A DNA stretch of 53,940 nt from an uncultured Anaerolineae bacterium (GCA_905479495.1 CAJQMR010000028.1:1-53940), one strand, 5' to 3'. Counted from the stretch's first letter, positions 8,729 through 17,812 are shown. Made by a program: numbers and translations. The notes: generated by a model not told the origin, from the letters alone.

Positions 8729-8986
8729 TCAAGAAGCAACGACGTTTTCTTTACGAGCGATGTAGGCGGCTAATTTGTCAACGGAATCAAAATTTTCTGG
8801 CTCGATTTCGTTATCACCCACCTCAACACCAAAGGTTTCTTCGACAAACATGACGAGTTCCAGCGTCCCGGTGGAATCCACCACACCTTCATCTAAAAAA
8901 GAGGCATCGTCGCTTAAATCAAAACCATTCGCACTAAACAAGAAGTTTTCAGCAACAAAAGCACGGATCTGTTCTTTTACATTCAT
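8729..8986 (-). CDS. Acyl carrier protein (phosphopantetheine-binding)
   Basis: A free-standing 85-residue acidic carrier protein. The segment DEGVVDSTGTLELV contains the Ser (after Asp) expected to carry the 4'-phosphopantetheine arm, followed by VEETFGVEV and a C-terminal helix VDKLAAYIARK. Its ATG overlaps the stop of the upstream condensation protein by 4 bases (ATGA), and the ligase follows after 27 bases. It most likely shuttles the acyl group from the ligase to the condensation protein. It is not the fatty-acid-synthesis AcpP, judged from its context and divergent DSTG motif. No phosphopantetheinyl transferase is in the window. Confidence 0.9.
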   Translation of the reverse strand: MNVKEQIRAFVAENFLFSANGFDLSDDASFLDEGVVDSTGTLELVMFVEETFGVEVGDNEIEPENFDSVDKLAAYIARKENVVAS

Positions 8987-11586
8987 ATGTTTTTTTCCTT
9001 TTCTATTGCCTGGGTCAGGGTGGTTTGTACTGCCTCAGCCACGTTGGCTACAAACGGCTCATGGAGCAGTGCCAGGTGCCCTGGGGCATTGATGATGTGT
9101 GTTTCCAGCTGGCGCACATATTTCTGCCAGCCATAATGCGGATATGCTGAGCGGATTTCTTTACGGCCGTGTCCTAATGGGCAGCGCAGCAAAGTGAGAC
9201 GGCCGTCATAGGGCTGGGGAAAATATTGACGAACAGCGCGATCATAAAGGTCAAACAAAGCCCTGGCCCGTGGGTCCGTAAGACTGGAGGGGTCCATATC
9301 GCGCAATATGATTCGCCGGTTGGCCTGGGCGACAGCCCTTTTTTGCTCAACGTTCTGCCTGTACTGCCACAAACGATGCCATCTTTCCTTAAGCGGCATC
9401 TGCAAAAATCTTTTAACGAGACGGCCGTATCGCTTCAGCCACGCCTTCCAACCACGAACAGTAAAATAAGCCGCCCGGTTCATGAGATCGCGCCCCAGTA
9501 AATAAATTCTCTCCTCACGAGCGGCCGAAAAATGCATTAATTTTGCTATCGCCTGGCAAAAATGCACCCAATTTTTGCTAGCAAAATTAGGTGCGGGCAT
9601 ATCAATATTTCCCAAAAAGCCGATTGATTCTCCCTGTGCTCGGAGTTGTTGGGCAACTTCGTAAGCAAAGATGGCCCCTGCTGAGTACCCACTCAGATGA
9701 TAAGGCCCATGAGGCTGCACCGCTTGCATCGCCTCACGGTAATAGGCAGCCAGCTCCTCAACCTTGGCTTGAGGCAAATTATCCATATCCAACATAGGCA
9801 TCTGGAAAGAGTAGACAGGCTGGTCGGGGTTCAGATGCTTCGCCAAACGATCCATTGCCAACGTATTACCGGCCGCACCAGGAATAATAAACAAGGGTGG
9901 CAGGTGCGGTAACCCTGGCTGGATCTGGATCGCGGCCTCGGGCTGAACGGCCGTTTCGATTTGAGTCGCCAGGCTGGCAATCGTGCTGTGAGTAAGCAAA
10001 GTCGCTAGCGGTAAATAATGTCCTGTCGCTGCCTCAAATTTGCTCAGAAAACTCATCGCCCGCCACGATTCACCCCCCAAAGCAAAAAAATCATCATGGA
10101 TGCCAATAGGGGACCGCTCCAAAAGCTCTTCCCAAATCTCCTGCAACTTTGCCTCGATTGGGTTAGCAGGCGGGACGTAGGCAGGACGGGAACGGCCGTT
10201 TGCCGCACCATTTCGCTTCTCTGATGTCAGCTCAACTTGAGGCCAGGGGATGGCTGCCTTGGCAAGGGGCGCACTCAGATCCGCCACCAACGCGTCAATA
10301 AGCTGTTTCATGGTCTGCTTGGCATGTTCTTGTTCGTCTGGGGAAAAACAGTCTTGCTGAAAATCAAGATAAAGATCGTAGCTGTTGCTATCGGCCAAAT
10401 GATGGACATGTAAACCCAACTGCTCGCTGCCACAGCCAGGATGAATAATCTCGTGGGTCACTATCTGCTCATCCAAGGTGAGAGACGGCCGTTGTACAAA
10501 AGTAAACATGACATCCAGCGCCAAATCAGACGCTGCCTGGCTGGCACCATAGCGGTAATGCAGCAAAAGCTGCTTCATTTCGGCCACAACCTTTTGCAGC
10601 AACGACAAAAATGTTTCTTCAGGCTCAATGGTCACCAGCACCGGGCACAGTTCCATCAGCACCCCAACGGTTTGCCTACTCACCTGGGTGGACCGATTGT
10701 GAATGGTCGTTACAAAGCCCAGCCGGGATTTGCCTGTGAGCTGGTGCACCAGGCTAAAGTAAAGGGTAGCCATCAGGCAAAATTGCCGCAGTTCAGAGGT
10801 CACCGCGCCCAAGTCGGCGCTCTCAGCCACGGCAATGAGCTGCGCCGTCTGGTCTGATCCTAAATTATGCGTCCAACGCTGAACTTTGCCCGATCTCTTT
10901 TGCGGGGAACGGCCGTAAAAAGAAAGCTGGTCCGGTTTTTGCGTCAATTTCTCCTGCCAGAACGTACGCGATTTGGCGGCACGACCGCTGGCTTGCTGTC
11001 GTTGCAAACTGGCCGCATATCTGGCAAAGGTTGGTTTCTCGCTCAAAGTGACCGTCTTTCCCTGGCGCAGCTCCTCATAAACTCCCAACACCGTTTCAGC
11101 AATGAGGAAAAATGAAGAGGCATCGGTAATCAGGTGATGTTGATTGAGAAACCAGACAAATTGCTGCTCGGACAATTTGAGCAAGGCCGAATCATACAGG
11201 CAGCGATCGAGTTGAAACGGCCGTTGCACACGCTGCTGTTGCCAAATTTCGGCAGCAGATCGCGGATCGTTTTCCTGGGAAAGATCGACAAAGGTTAGTG
11301 AAGCCGCTGGCTCTGCCAAAACATGCCGTTGTGGCGTACCAGCATGTTCCCGAATAATGGTGCGCAAGGCATCATATTGGCAAACGGCCGTCGCAAATGC
11401 TTCCCGAAAAAGAGAGGGGGTTAACGAAACTGGGAATTTAAATGAGAATGCGTTATTGAAATGGGTGGCAGATGGGCGTAATTGGTGCCCTATCCAGTAA
11501 AGAAGTTGAAGCTCCGTTAAATTTGACTCCCCAATAACACTCATGGCGTGAGTTTTGGCGGAGGATACTACCGTACTAACAGTCAT
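8983..11586 (-). CDS. Mini-NRPS protein: condensation, carrier and thioesterase domains
   Basis: Three domains are visible in 867 residues. A condensation domain (about 15-450) has the catalytic HHLITDA at about 150, the HHxxxDG motif with Ala for Gly. A peptidyl carrier domain has DDFFALGGES near 498-507 (Ser507 for phosphopantetheine). A type I thioesterase (about 560-860) has LFIIPGAAGN, nucleophile GYSAGA (Ser near 635) and a C-terminal APGHLALLHEP His region. There is no adenylation domain, so activated substrate must come from the stand-alone ligase and carrier encoded downstream. I chose the ATG at 11586, preceded by GAGGGAG; an upstream in-frame start at 11679 adds 31 residues of no recognisable domain. 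First gene of the operon. Confidence 0.93.
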   Translation of the reverse strand: MTVSTVVSSAKTHAMSVIGESNLTELQLLYWIGHQLRPSATHFNNAFSFKFPVSLTPSLFREAFATAVCQYDALRTIIREHAGTPQRHVLAEPAASLTFVDLSQENDPRSAAEIWQQQRVQRPFQLDRCLYDSALLKLSEQQFVWFLNQHHLITDASSFFLIAETVLGVYEELRQGKTVTLSEKPTFARYAASLQRQQASGRAAKSRTFWQEKLTQKPDQLSFYGRSPQKRSGKVQRWTHNLGSDQTAQLIAVAESADLGAVTSELRQFCLMATLYFSLVHQLTGKSRLGFVTTIHNRSTQVSRQTVGVLMELCPVLVTIEPEETFLSLLQKVVAEMKQLLLHYRYGASQAASDLALDVMFTFVQRPSLTLDEQIVTHEIIHPGCGSEQLGLHVHHLADSNSYDLYLDFQQDCFSPDEQEHAKQTMKQLIDALVADLSAPLAKAAIPWPQVELTSEKRNGAANGRSRPAYVPPANPIEAKLQEIWEELLERSPIGIHDDFFALGGESWRAMSFLSKFEAATGHYLPLATLLTHSTIASLATQIETAVQPEAAIQIQPGLPHLPPLFIIPGAAGNTLAMDRLAKHLNPDQPVYSFQMPMLDMDNLPQAKVEELAAYYREAMQAVQPHGPYHLSGYSAGAIFAYEVAQQLRAQGESIGFLGNIDMPAPNFASKNWVHFCQAIAKLMHFSAAREERIYLLGRDLMNRAAYFTVRGWKAWLKRYGRLVKRFLQMPLKERWHRLWQYRQNVEQKRAVAQANRRIILRDMDPSSLTDPRARALFDLYDRAVRQYFPQPYDGRLTLLRCPLGHGRKEIRSAYPHYGWQKYVRQLETHIINAPGHLALLHEPFVANVAEAVQTTLTQAIEKEKNI

Positions 11587-11687
11587 TACTCCCTCGTACT
11601 TATGCGGGATTACATTGTTGTAAGCGCCTAAACCCTGGCACCGATGAAAACATTTGTCAGGGCTAAATGACTGTGTCAATAGTACAA

Positions 11688-11701
11688 TTGTAAGCTTACA
11701 A
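11688..11701. promoter_or_regulatory. Perfect 14-base palindrome upstream of the mini-NRPS operon
   Basis: TTGTAAGCTTACAA is a perfect palindrome about 100 bases upstream of the first operon gene. On the minus strand it is followed by a TTGACA (11679-11674) that could be a -35 element, although a good -10 is not evident. The position suggests an operator. The regulator is unknown, and the downstream end of hutI on the other side makes other roles possible. Confidence 0.45.
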
Positions 11702-11781
11702 AGCTAATAACGCTCGGGGGAAGAAGCGCAAGCAAAACGGCGAGCCATCTTGGTTTGGAGGATTGAAGGACGTCTAATTAT

Positions 11782-13050
11782 TTAGACGATACGGCCGTTC
11801 TTCACCACCACCTCTACCAAATTACCCCCAAACTGGTAGGTTACCTGCCGGAAATCCATGCAGTTAAGCACAAGCAAATCTGCCTGCTTGCCAGGGGCCA
11901 GCGAGCCAATCCGATCCGCCAATCCCACACCAAAAGCGGCATTGATGGTAGCCGCGTTGAGCGCCTCGGCAGGCAGCAGCCGCTGGTAACGGGTGGCCAA
12001 CGCCAGCACCAGCGGCACTGATGGGCATGGGGCCGACCCTGGATTGATGTCGGTAGAAAGCGCCACCGCTGCCCCAGCATCGATTAGAGCGTGAGCATCG
12101 GCAAAATCATGGCTGCCCAGATTGAAGTTCACTGCAGGCAGCACAATGCCCACCACGTCAGAATTAGCCAGCAAGGCCATATCTTCGGCCGCTGTCACAT
12201 CTAGATGATCTACTGAAGTTGCCCCCAAAGCCACAGCCAGCCCTACCCCCCCTAGCGAAGTAAATTCATCGGCATGAATTTTGGCGGGTAAGCCGTGGGC
12301 TAAACCAGCTTCCAGCACGCGGCGGGATTGATCAAGATCGAAGGCGTTTTGTTCGCAAAAGACATCACAAAATAGGGGACGGCCGTCTTCCACAAAGTGG
12401 CTCTTTTTATACCAGGCAGCCGCAGCGGGAATCATTTCAGTGATTACCCAATCAATGTATGCGGCGGAACGGCCGTTAAACTCTGGTGGCACGGCATGAG
12501 CGGGCATAAACGTCGGTATCAAGTCAATGGGCTGGGCCAAATCCAGGGCAGCAATCGCCTCCAGCATCTTCAACTCGCTCTCCAAATCAAGTCCGTAGCC
12601 GGTTTTGACCTCAGCTGTGGTCGTGCCCAGATGCAGCATTTGTTCCAGGCGGGGGAGTGTCGCCTCCACCAGCTCGTCCACCGAAGCGCGCCGTGTGGCC
12701 CGCATGGTGCTCACGATGCCGCCGCCCGCCGCCATAATTTCCAGGTAGGTCGCGCCGCGAATGCGCTGCTCAAACTCGTCGATGCGGTCCCCAGCGTACA
12801 CCACGTGCGTGTGTGGATCGACAAAACCGGGGCACACGACTTTGCCACTGGCATTGATCGTTTGTCCGGCAGAATAGCGCTCGCGGATGCTTTCTGTGGG
12901 ACCGATAGCCAGGATACGGCCGTTACTCACCACTACTGCCCCATCAGAAATCAAGCCAACATCTTGCATTGCCGCGCCACGTTTAGGCATCTCGCTGGCA
13001 CACGTCACCACCTGCACCGCACTGTGAATGAGTAAATCCGCTTCAATCAT
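11782..13050 (-). CDS. hutI: Imidazolonepropionase
   Basis: HutI hydrolyses 4-imidazolone-5-propionate to N-formimino-glutamate, the third step of histidine breakdown. The 422-residue amidohydrolase has the metal-binding DPHTHVVYAGDR near 80, KIHADEFTSLGG near 265 and STDINPGSAPCPS near 340. Length and motifs fit the family closely. Its ATG overlaps the methyltransferase stop by 4 bases (ATGA), making it the last gene of hutC-hutU-methyltransferase-hutI. No hutG or hutF is present, so processing of formiminoglutamate must be encoded elsewhere. Several ACGGCCGT copies lie in the gene. Confidence 0.96.
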   Translation of the reverse strand: MIEADLLIHSAVQVVTCASEMPKRGAAMQDVGLISDGAVVVSNGRILAIGPTESIRERYSAGQTINASGKVVCPGFVDPHTHVVYAGDRIDEFEQRIRGATYLEIMAAGGGIVSTMRATRRASVDELVEATLPRLEQMLHLGTTTAEVKTGYGLDLESELKMLEAIAALDLAQPIDLIPTFMPAHAVPPEFNGRSAAYIDWVITEMIPAAAAWYKKSHFVEDGRPLFCDVFCEQNAFDLDQSRRVLEAGLAHGLPAKIHADEFTSLGGVGLAVALGATSVDHLDVTAAEDMALLANSDVVGIVLPAVNFNLGSHDFADAHALIDAGAAVALSTDINPGSAPCPSVPLVLALATRYQRLLPAEALNAATINAAFGVGLADRIGSLAPGKQADLLVLNCMDFRQVTYQFGGNLVEVVVKNGRIV

Positions 13051-13655
13051 TGTATCTCCGCTGTAAGCGCATACCGCTCATCGCTCACATCTTTGCCCCA
13101 AAATGCTGATCGGTTGCTCAAATTTTGGACCAACACATTTTCCCATTTTGTTGGCAATGCTGCCAAAAGTTGCTCAGCATGAAGCCCGCCACCTGTAACC
13201 CAAAAGCCTTCTACCAGTAGGATTCGTGCCCCTGGTTTCAATAATTTGGTCCAGGCTTGCAGAACGGCCGTAAGCTCTGGTAGCATCCACAAAACATGCC
13301 GACACACAATGCCGTCAAAAGAGTGTGAGGGAAAATCCGGCGATGACGCCCCCATTATCGCAAAATTGATGGGCATTCCCGCCTCGTCTGCTTTGGCTTT
13401 TGCCTGCTCAACCATTTTGGGCGACAAATCAATGCCGGTAACCTGATGTCCCAATTTTGCCAGCACCAAACTCAGTGACCCGGTGCCACAGCCAATATCC
13501 AGAATTTTGGCGGGCGGGGCTGGTTGCCAACTTTGCAGCAGCGCTGTCCAGGTAGCCAACACGATGGGATCGCTCAAACCATGATCCGGTTCTGCATCAA
13601 ATGTAACCGCTTCGTTGTCCCAATATTGCTGGGCTTCTTGCAGATCGTCGCTCAT
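13047..13655 (-). CDS. Class I SAM-dependent methyltransferase inside the hut operon
   Basis: A 202-residue Methyltransf_11/25-type protein with the SAM-binding motif ILDIGCGTGSLSLVLAKLG near 46, GIDLSPKMVEQAKAKA and DGIVCRHVLWML. It starts by ATGA overlap with the hutU stop and ends by ATGA overlap with the hutI start, so it is embedded in and co-translated with histidine degradation genes. It is not a known step of the pathway. Its substrate is unknown. Methylation of a histidine-pathway intermediate or an unrelated passenger function are both possible. Confidence 0.88.
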   Translation of the reverse strand: MSDDLQEAQQYWDNEAVTFDAEPDHGLSDPIVLATWTALLQSWQPAPPAKILDIGCGTGSLSLVLAKLGHQVTGIDLSPKMVEQAKAKADEAGMPINFAIMGASSPDFPSHSFDGIVCRHVLWMLPELTAVLQAWTKLLKPGARILLVEGFWVTGGGLHAEQLLAALPTKWENVLVQNLSNRSAFWGKDVSDERYALTAEIQ

Positions 13656-15310
13656 TTGTCGCCCGTCATCATTGGAATTTTGACGCCGCGTGCCTTGGCA
13701 ACCTCGACGGCGCGTTCGTAGCCTGCGTCTACGTGACGGGCCACGCCCATGCCCGGATCAACCGTTAGCACCCGCTCCAATCGGGCCGCCGCTTCTAGCG
13801 TGCCGTCGGCCACAATCACCTGTCCGGCATGTAAGCTGTAACCAATGCCCACACCGCCGCCGTGATGATAGCTCACCCAGGTAGCGCCGCTCACCGCGTT
13901 GATCAGCGCATTCAAAATAGGCCAGTCGGCGATGGCGTCGGAGCCGTCTTTCATCCCCTCGGTTTCCCGGTTGGGGCTGGCCACCGAGCCAGAATCTAGA
14001 TGATCCCGGCCAATGACGATGGGGGCGCTCACCTTACCGTTGGCCACCAGTTCGTTGAACTTCAGCCCGGCTTTGGCCCGTTCGCCATAGCCGAGCCAGC
14101 AGATGCGGGCAGGCAAGCCCTGGAATTCCACCTGCTCCTGCGCCATCTTAATCCAACGGGCCAGGTGTTCATCTTCGGGGAACAGTTCTAAAATGGCTTC
14201 ATCGGTGGCGTAAATGTCGTTGGGATCGCCAGAGAGGGCTACCCAGCGGAATGGACCTTTACCTTCGCAGAATAACGGCCGTATGTAAGCCGGCACAAAG
14301 CCAGGATAATCAAACGCATTTTCTAGACCATTGTTATACGCTTGCTGCCGAAGGTTGTTACCGTAATCAAAGACAATGCTGCCCTGCTTTTGCCAATCCA
14401 GCATCGCCTGCACATGCTGAGTCATGGAGTCGATGCTGCGTCTTTGGTATTCATCAGGGTCGTTTTGGCGCAAAACGGCCGCTTCCTCCATAGACAACCC
14501 AACCGGAATATAACCATACAGTGGATCGTGCGCCGAAGTTTGATCCGTGACCATGTCTGGCACCACACCACGCGTTACTAGCTCTGGCAGCACCTCTGCG
14601 GCATTGGCTACCAGGCAAATTGATTTGGGGGTTTCATTTTTGACGGCCTCTTCCACCCAGGTCATCGCCTCTTCCAGATTATCAGTGATCACATCCAATT
14701 GGCGCAGCTTCAGGCGGCGCTCGGCACGCCAGCGATCCACTTCTACAAACAGGCCAACGCCCTCGTTCATGGTCACCGCCAGTGGCTGCGCGCCACCCAT
14801 CTCGCCCAAACCGGCGGTAAGCACCCATTTGCCCCGGAGCGAGGGCCAGCCTGCTTTTTTGGCAGCAGCGGCAAACGTTTCAAACGTGCCCTGCAAGATG
14901 CCCTGCGTGCCGATGTAAATCCAGCTGCCCGCCGTCATCTGGCCGTACATCATCAGCCCTTCGGCTTCCCATTTGTCAAAATTAGCCTGGGTGGCCCAAT
15001 GGGGCACGATGTTGGAGTTGGCAATCAGCACGCGTGGCGCATCGGTGTGGGTGCGGAAGACAGCCACGGGCTTGCCGCTTTGCACCAGCAGCGTTTCATC
15101 TGGTTCTAACTGGCGCAACGAAGCCAGGATGGCGTCAAACGCTTCCCAGTTGCGCGTCGCCTTGCCCCGCCCGCCATAAACAATGAGGTTTTCCGGATCG
15201 CCCGCCACCTGCGGATCAAGATTGTTCTGCAGCATACGGTAAGGGGCTTCAATAAGCCAATTTTTACAGTTCAGTTTTGTGCCACGCGGGGCGTGAATCG
15301 TACGGGTCAT
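13652..15310 (-). CDS. hutU: Urocanate hydratase
   Basis: HutU adds water to urocanate using tightly bound NAD+ as electrophile, giving imidazolonepropionate. The 552-residue protein fits the usual 550-560, with NLIVYGGRGKATRNW near 50, TAGSWIYIGTQGILQGT near 125 and LTAGLGEMGGAQPLA near 165, plus SGDPNDIYATDEA and HHGGGVGIGYS near the C-terminus. I chose the ATG at 15310 with AAGGAGA upstream. The longer open frame to 15418 runs through a dispersed repeat and is not credible. The gene follows hutC and overlaps the methyltransferase gene. Confidence 0.97.
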   Translation of the reverse strand: MTRTIHAPRGTKLNCKNWLIEAPYRMLQNNLDPQVAGDPENLIVYGGRGKATRNWEAFDAILASLRQLEPDETLLVQSGKPVAVFRTHTDAPRVLIANSNIVPHWATQANFDKWEAEGLMMYGQMTAGSWIYIGTQGILQGTFETFAAAAKKAGWPSLRGKWVLTAGLGEMGGAQPLAVTMNEGVGLFVEVDRWRAERRLKLRQLDVITDNLEEAMTWVEEAVKNETPKSICLVANAAEVLPELVTRGVVPDMVTDQTSAHDPLYGYIPVGLSMEEAAVLRQNDPDEYQRRSIDSMTQHVQAMLDWQKQGSIVFDYGNNLRQQAYNNGLENAFDYPGFVPAYIRPLFCEGKGPFRWVALSGDPNDIYATDEAILELFPEDEHLARWIKMAQEQVEFQGLPARICWLGYGERAKAGLKFNELVANGKVSAPIVIGRDHLDSGSVASPNRETEGMKDGSDAIADWPILNALINAVSGATWVSYHHGGGVGIGYSLHAGQVIVADGTLEAAARLERVLTVDPGMGVARHVDAGYERAVEVAKARGVKIPMMTGDK

Positions 15311-15328
15311 CGTCTGTCTCCTTTTTTG

Positions 15329-15414
15329 CCACAGAGGACACAGAGGGATAAGGGATTTGATCTTTTTCTCTGTGAAACTCTGTTTATTCTCTGCGTAACT
15401 CCGTGTTCCTCTTC
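15329..15414. repeat. Dispersed 'CACAGAGGACACAGAG ... CTCTGCGTAACTCCGTG' repeat
   Basis: The hutC-hutU spacer is built from CACAGAG/CTCTGTG units in inverted orientation: GCCACAGAGGACACAGAG near 15329, then CTCTGTGAAACTCTG near 15369 and CTCTGCGTAACTCCGTG near 15390. Elements of this type occur as extragenic repeats in many environmental bacterial genomes (general knowledge). It lies inside an operon and can fold on both strands, so it might tune the hutC/hutU ratio; that is inference. Confidence 0.65.
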
Positions 15415-16140
15415 TCAAATTTTGGCATGCAGATAAAAGTTATCGGCCCGGTAAGCGGCCTGAAAAAGCACGGCTGGAATCGTTTGTTCGTTTTGGCTGG
15501 TGTAAGAGAGGCGGTCTACCTGGAAGGCAATGGTGTTTACGGCCGTTTCCAACAATCGCGCCTGTTCTGCCGAAAGCGGTAATCGCTCCACCACGTGCAC
15601 CACCTTCACCAGCGGAATCTGAAACTTTTGGGTTAGCAGCCAATGGATTGATTGATTTTCCAAATCAGCGGTGACCAATTCGGGACAAAGGGATTCGGCA
15701 AAATAGCGGTGTTCATGAGCCACCGGCTCGCCATCGGCCAAGCGCAGCCGCTCGATGTGGCGCACCGCATCACCCTCGGCAATTTGTAAGCGAGCTGCCA
15801 ATTCTGCATTGGCGGTCAGACGCTGGCTTTGCAGCAGCCGGGTTGTGGGTTGGCGTCCCTGGCGGCGCATTTCGTCGTTGAAGCTGATGAGGCTGAAATG
15901 GTTAGAGGTGTGAACGGCCGTTTTCACAAACGTCCCTCGCCCTTGCCTGCTCTCAACCAAACCCTCTTCCAATAAAACAGTTAACGCTTTACGCACTGTG
16001 CCCCGGCTCACGCCAAAAGCCTGCATCAACCGCTCCTCGGTGGGCAGCTGATCATCCTGGCGAAATTCACCTACGGCAATTTGATGCCGCAGCTGCGCCG
16101 CCACCTGAAAATATTTTGGTAGGTATGATGTGGTCAACAT
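15415..16140 (-). CDS. hutC: GntR/HutC-family transcriptional repressor of the hut genes
   Basis: An N-terminal GntR winged helix (about 5-72: LPTEERLMQAFGVSRGTVRKAL, ESRQGRGTFV) is joined to a UTRA ligand-binding domain (about 85-240), which in HutC proteins binds urocanate. I chose the ATG at 16140, giving 241 residues. The longer frame from TTG at 16167 would place coding sequence over the operator. The gene is first in the minus-strand hut operon, diverges from hutH, and is preceded by a HutC-type operator, so autoregulation with urocanate as inducer is likely. Confidence 0.93.
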   Translation of the reverse strand: MLTTSYLPKYFQVAAQLRHQIAVGEFRQDDQLPTEERLMQAFGVSRGTVRKALTVLLEEGLVESRQGRGTFVKTAVHTSNHFSLISFNDEMRRQGRQPTTRLLQSQRLTANAELAARLQIAEGDAVRHIERLRLADGEPVAHEHRYFAESLCPELVTADLENQSIHWLLTQKFQIPLVKVVHVVERLPLSAEQARLLETAVNTIAFQVDRLSYTSQNEQTIPAVLFQAAYRADNFYLHAKI

Positions 16141-16153
16141 TTGCCTATTGTAC

Positions 16154-16169
16154 AGTTGTCTATACAACT
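16154..16169. promoter_or_regulatory. HutC-type operator in the divergent hutC-hutH spacer
   Basis: The 16-mer AGTTGTCTATACAACT is nearly perfectly palindromic and contains GTCTATAC, which fits the HutC-subfamily GntR consensus GTMTAKAC. A further AACAACTGT half-site-like stretch follows. Its position between the divergent hutC and hutH genes fits a shared operator. Confidence 0.8.
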
Positions 16170-16264
16170 GAACAACTGTATGATTAGCAGGAACTTCTTT
16201 TCATCAAAAATCTGGCGAATTGACGCTTTGTTTATTCATGAATTTGCTTTTTGAGGGATTAAAA

Positions 16265-17812
16265 ATGAAACCATTAATCATTTCTGGCCGTGATTTAAAG
16301 ATAGATGATGTGGTGGCTGTGGCCAACGGCCGTTCTGTAGAATTGGATACGGCCGTCCTGCCCGCCATCAATCGCTCCCGCCGCGCCGTAGACAAACTGG
16401 TGCGCGAAGGACAAATTGCTTATGGCATAACGACAGGATTCGGCCGTTTCAAAGACAAATTCATCAACGCCGACGAAAGCCTACAGCTTCAGCTCAATCT
16501 GGTACGCTCTCATGCCGCAGGCACTGGCCCCAACTTGCCCGAAGAAGATGTGCGTGCCATGCTGCTCGCCCGGGCCAACACGTTGGCCCAAGGCTACTCC
16601 GGCGTGCGCCCCGTTGTCATTCAAACCTTGCTAGACATGCTGAATGAAGGCGTACATCCCCGCGTGCCCGCCCAAGGATCACTAGGGGCCAGCGGCGATC
16701 TGGCTCCGCTGGCCCATCTCACCCTGCCCCTCATCGGTGAAGGTGAAGCGTTTTACAATGGCGCACTCATGTTGGGTGGAGAAGCAATGTCCGCCGCAGG
16801 CATCACGCCACTTGTTTTGCAGGCCAAAGAAGGACTAGCTTTGCTAAACGGCACCGCGTTTATGGTTGGCCTGGGCTCAATTGTGGTTCGGCGAGCCATC
16901 AACCTGGCACTCACGGCCGACATCGCCGCCGCCCTCACCCTGGAAGCCCTACGCGGCACCGACCGGGCCTACGACGACCGCGTCCACCAATTACGCCCTC
17001 ACCCTCGGCAGATTGAATGCGCCGCCTTTTTGCGTCAGATTTTGGCAGGCAGTGAAATGCTGCGACCGGGAACGTCCAAAAATGTGCAGGACCCATACAC
17101 GCTGCGCTGCGTGCCGCAAGTGCACGGTGCTGTGCGCGACTCTGTTGCCTATGCGAAGTGGGTGCTAGAAATCGAACTGAATTCGGTGAATGACAATCCG
17201 CTTATTTTTGTCAATGAAGATGACGAGAATGAGATTGAGGTCATTTCAGCAGGTAACTTCCATGGCGAGCCGATTGCCTTGGCGATGGATTATCTAAAAC
17301 TGGCGCTGACAGAAATTGGCAACATGAGCGAGCGGCGCATTGCCCAATTGGTGGACGCCAACAGCAACGGCGGCGTCCTGCCTATGTTTTTAACGCAGCA
17401 CGGTGGCCTAGAAAGTGGCTTCATGATCGCCCACTACTCGGCAGCAGCGTTGGCTTCAGAAAACAAGGTGCTGGCACATCCTGCCAGCGCCGATACGATT
17501 CCCAGCAGCGCTAACATTGAAGACCACGTAAGCATGGGGGCAACGGCCGTTCGTCAGGCGGAAATGATTATGACCCATACAGAAACAGTGGTGGCAATTG
17601 AACTATTGGCTGCTGCCCAAGGCATCGATTTCCGACAGCAGGACGGCGCGGGCAAGTTGGGGTTAGGAACGGCCGTTGCTTACGATCTAATCCGCCAAAA
17701 GGTGCCGTTCATTGCCGAAGATTGTTACATGGCTCCCCTCATTGAAAAGGCGCGCCAGCTTGTGCACGAGGGTGCCATTAAGCAAGCCGTTGAAACGATC
17801 ATTCCTCAATAA
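16265..17812 (+). CDS. hutH: Histidine ammonia-lyase
   Basis: HutH deaminates histidine to urocanate, using the MIO prosthetic group formed from an Ala-Ser-Gly triad. The triad is in GSLGASGDLAPLAHL at about residue 140, and YGITTGFGRF and QDPYTLRCVPQVHGA are also visible. I chose the ATG at 16265 (515 residues, typical of about 510), preceded by GAGGGA; the GTG/ATG-like extension upstream to 16220 lacks support. It is divergent from hutC-hutU-hutI and shares their operator region. The 3' end overlaps the convergent carbonic-anhydrase gene by 14 bases. Several palindrome copies are present. Confidence 0.97.
   Translation: MKPLIISGRDLKIDDVVAVANGRSVELDTAVLPAINRSRRAVDKLVREGQIAYGITTGFGRFKDKFINADESLQLQLNLVRSHAAGTGPNLPEEDVRAMLLARANTLAQGYSGVRPVVIQTLLDMLNEGVHPRVPAQGSLGASGDLAPLAHLTLPLIGEGEAFYNGALMLGGEAMSAAGITPLVLQAKEGLALLNGTAFMVGLGSIVVRRAINLALTADIAAALTLEALRGTDRAYDDRVHQLRPHPRQIECAAFLRQILAGSEMLRPGTSKNVQDPYTLRCVPQVHGAVRDSVAYAKWVLEIELNSVNDNPLIFVNEDDENEIEVISAGNFHGEPIALAMDYLKLALTEIGNMSERRIAQLVDANSNGGVLPMFLTQHGGLESGFMIAHYSAAALASENKVLAHPASADTIPSSANIEDHVSMGATAVRQAEMIMTHTETVVAIELLAAAQGIDFRQQDGAGKLGLGTAVAYDLIRQKVPFIAEDCYMAPLIEKARQLVHEGAIKQAVETIIPQ

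Noticed and set aside
12397..13035. 212-codon plus-strand frame within hutI
   Set aside because: Antisense reading of hutI, which is identified beyond doubt.
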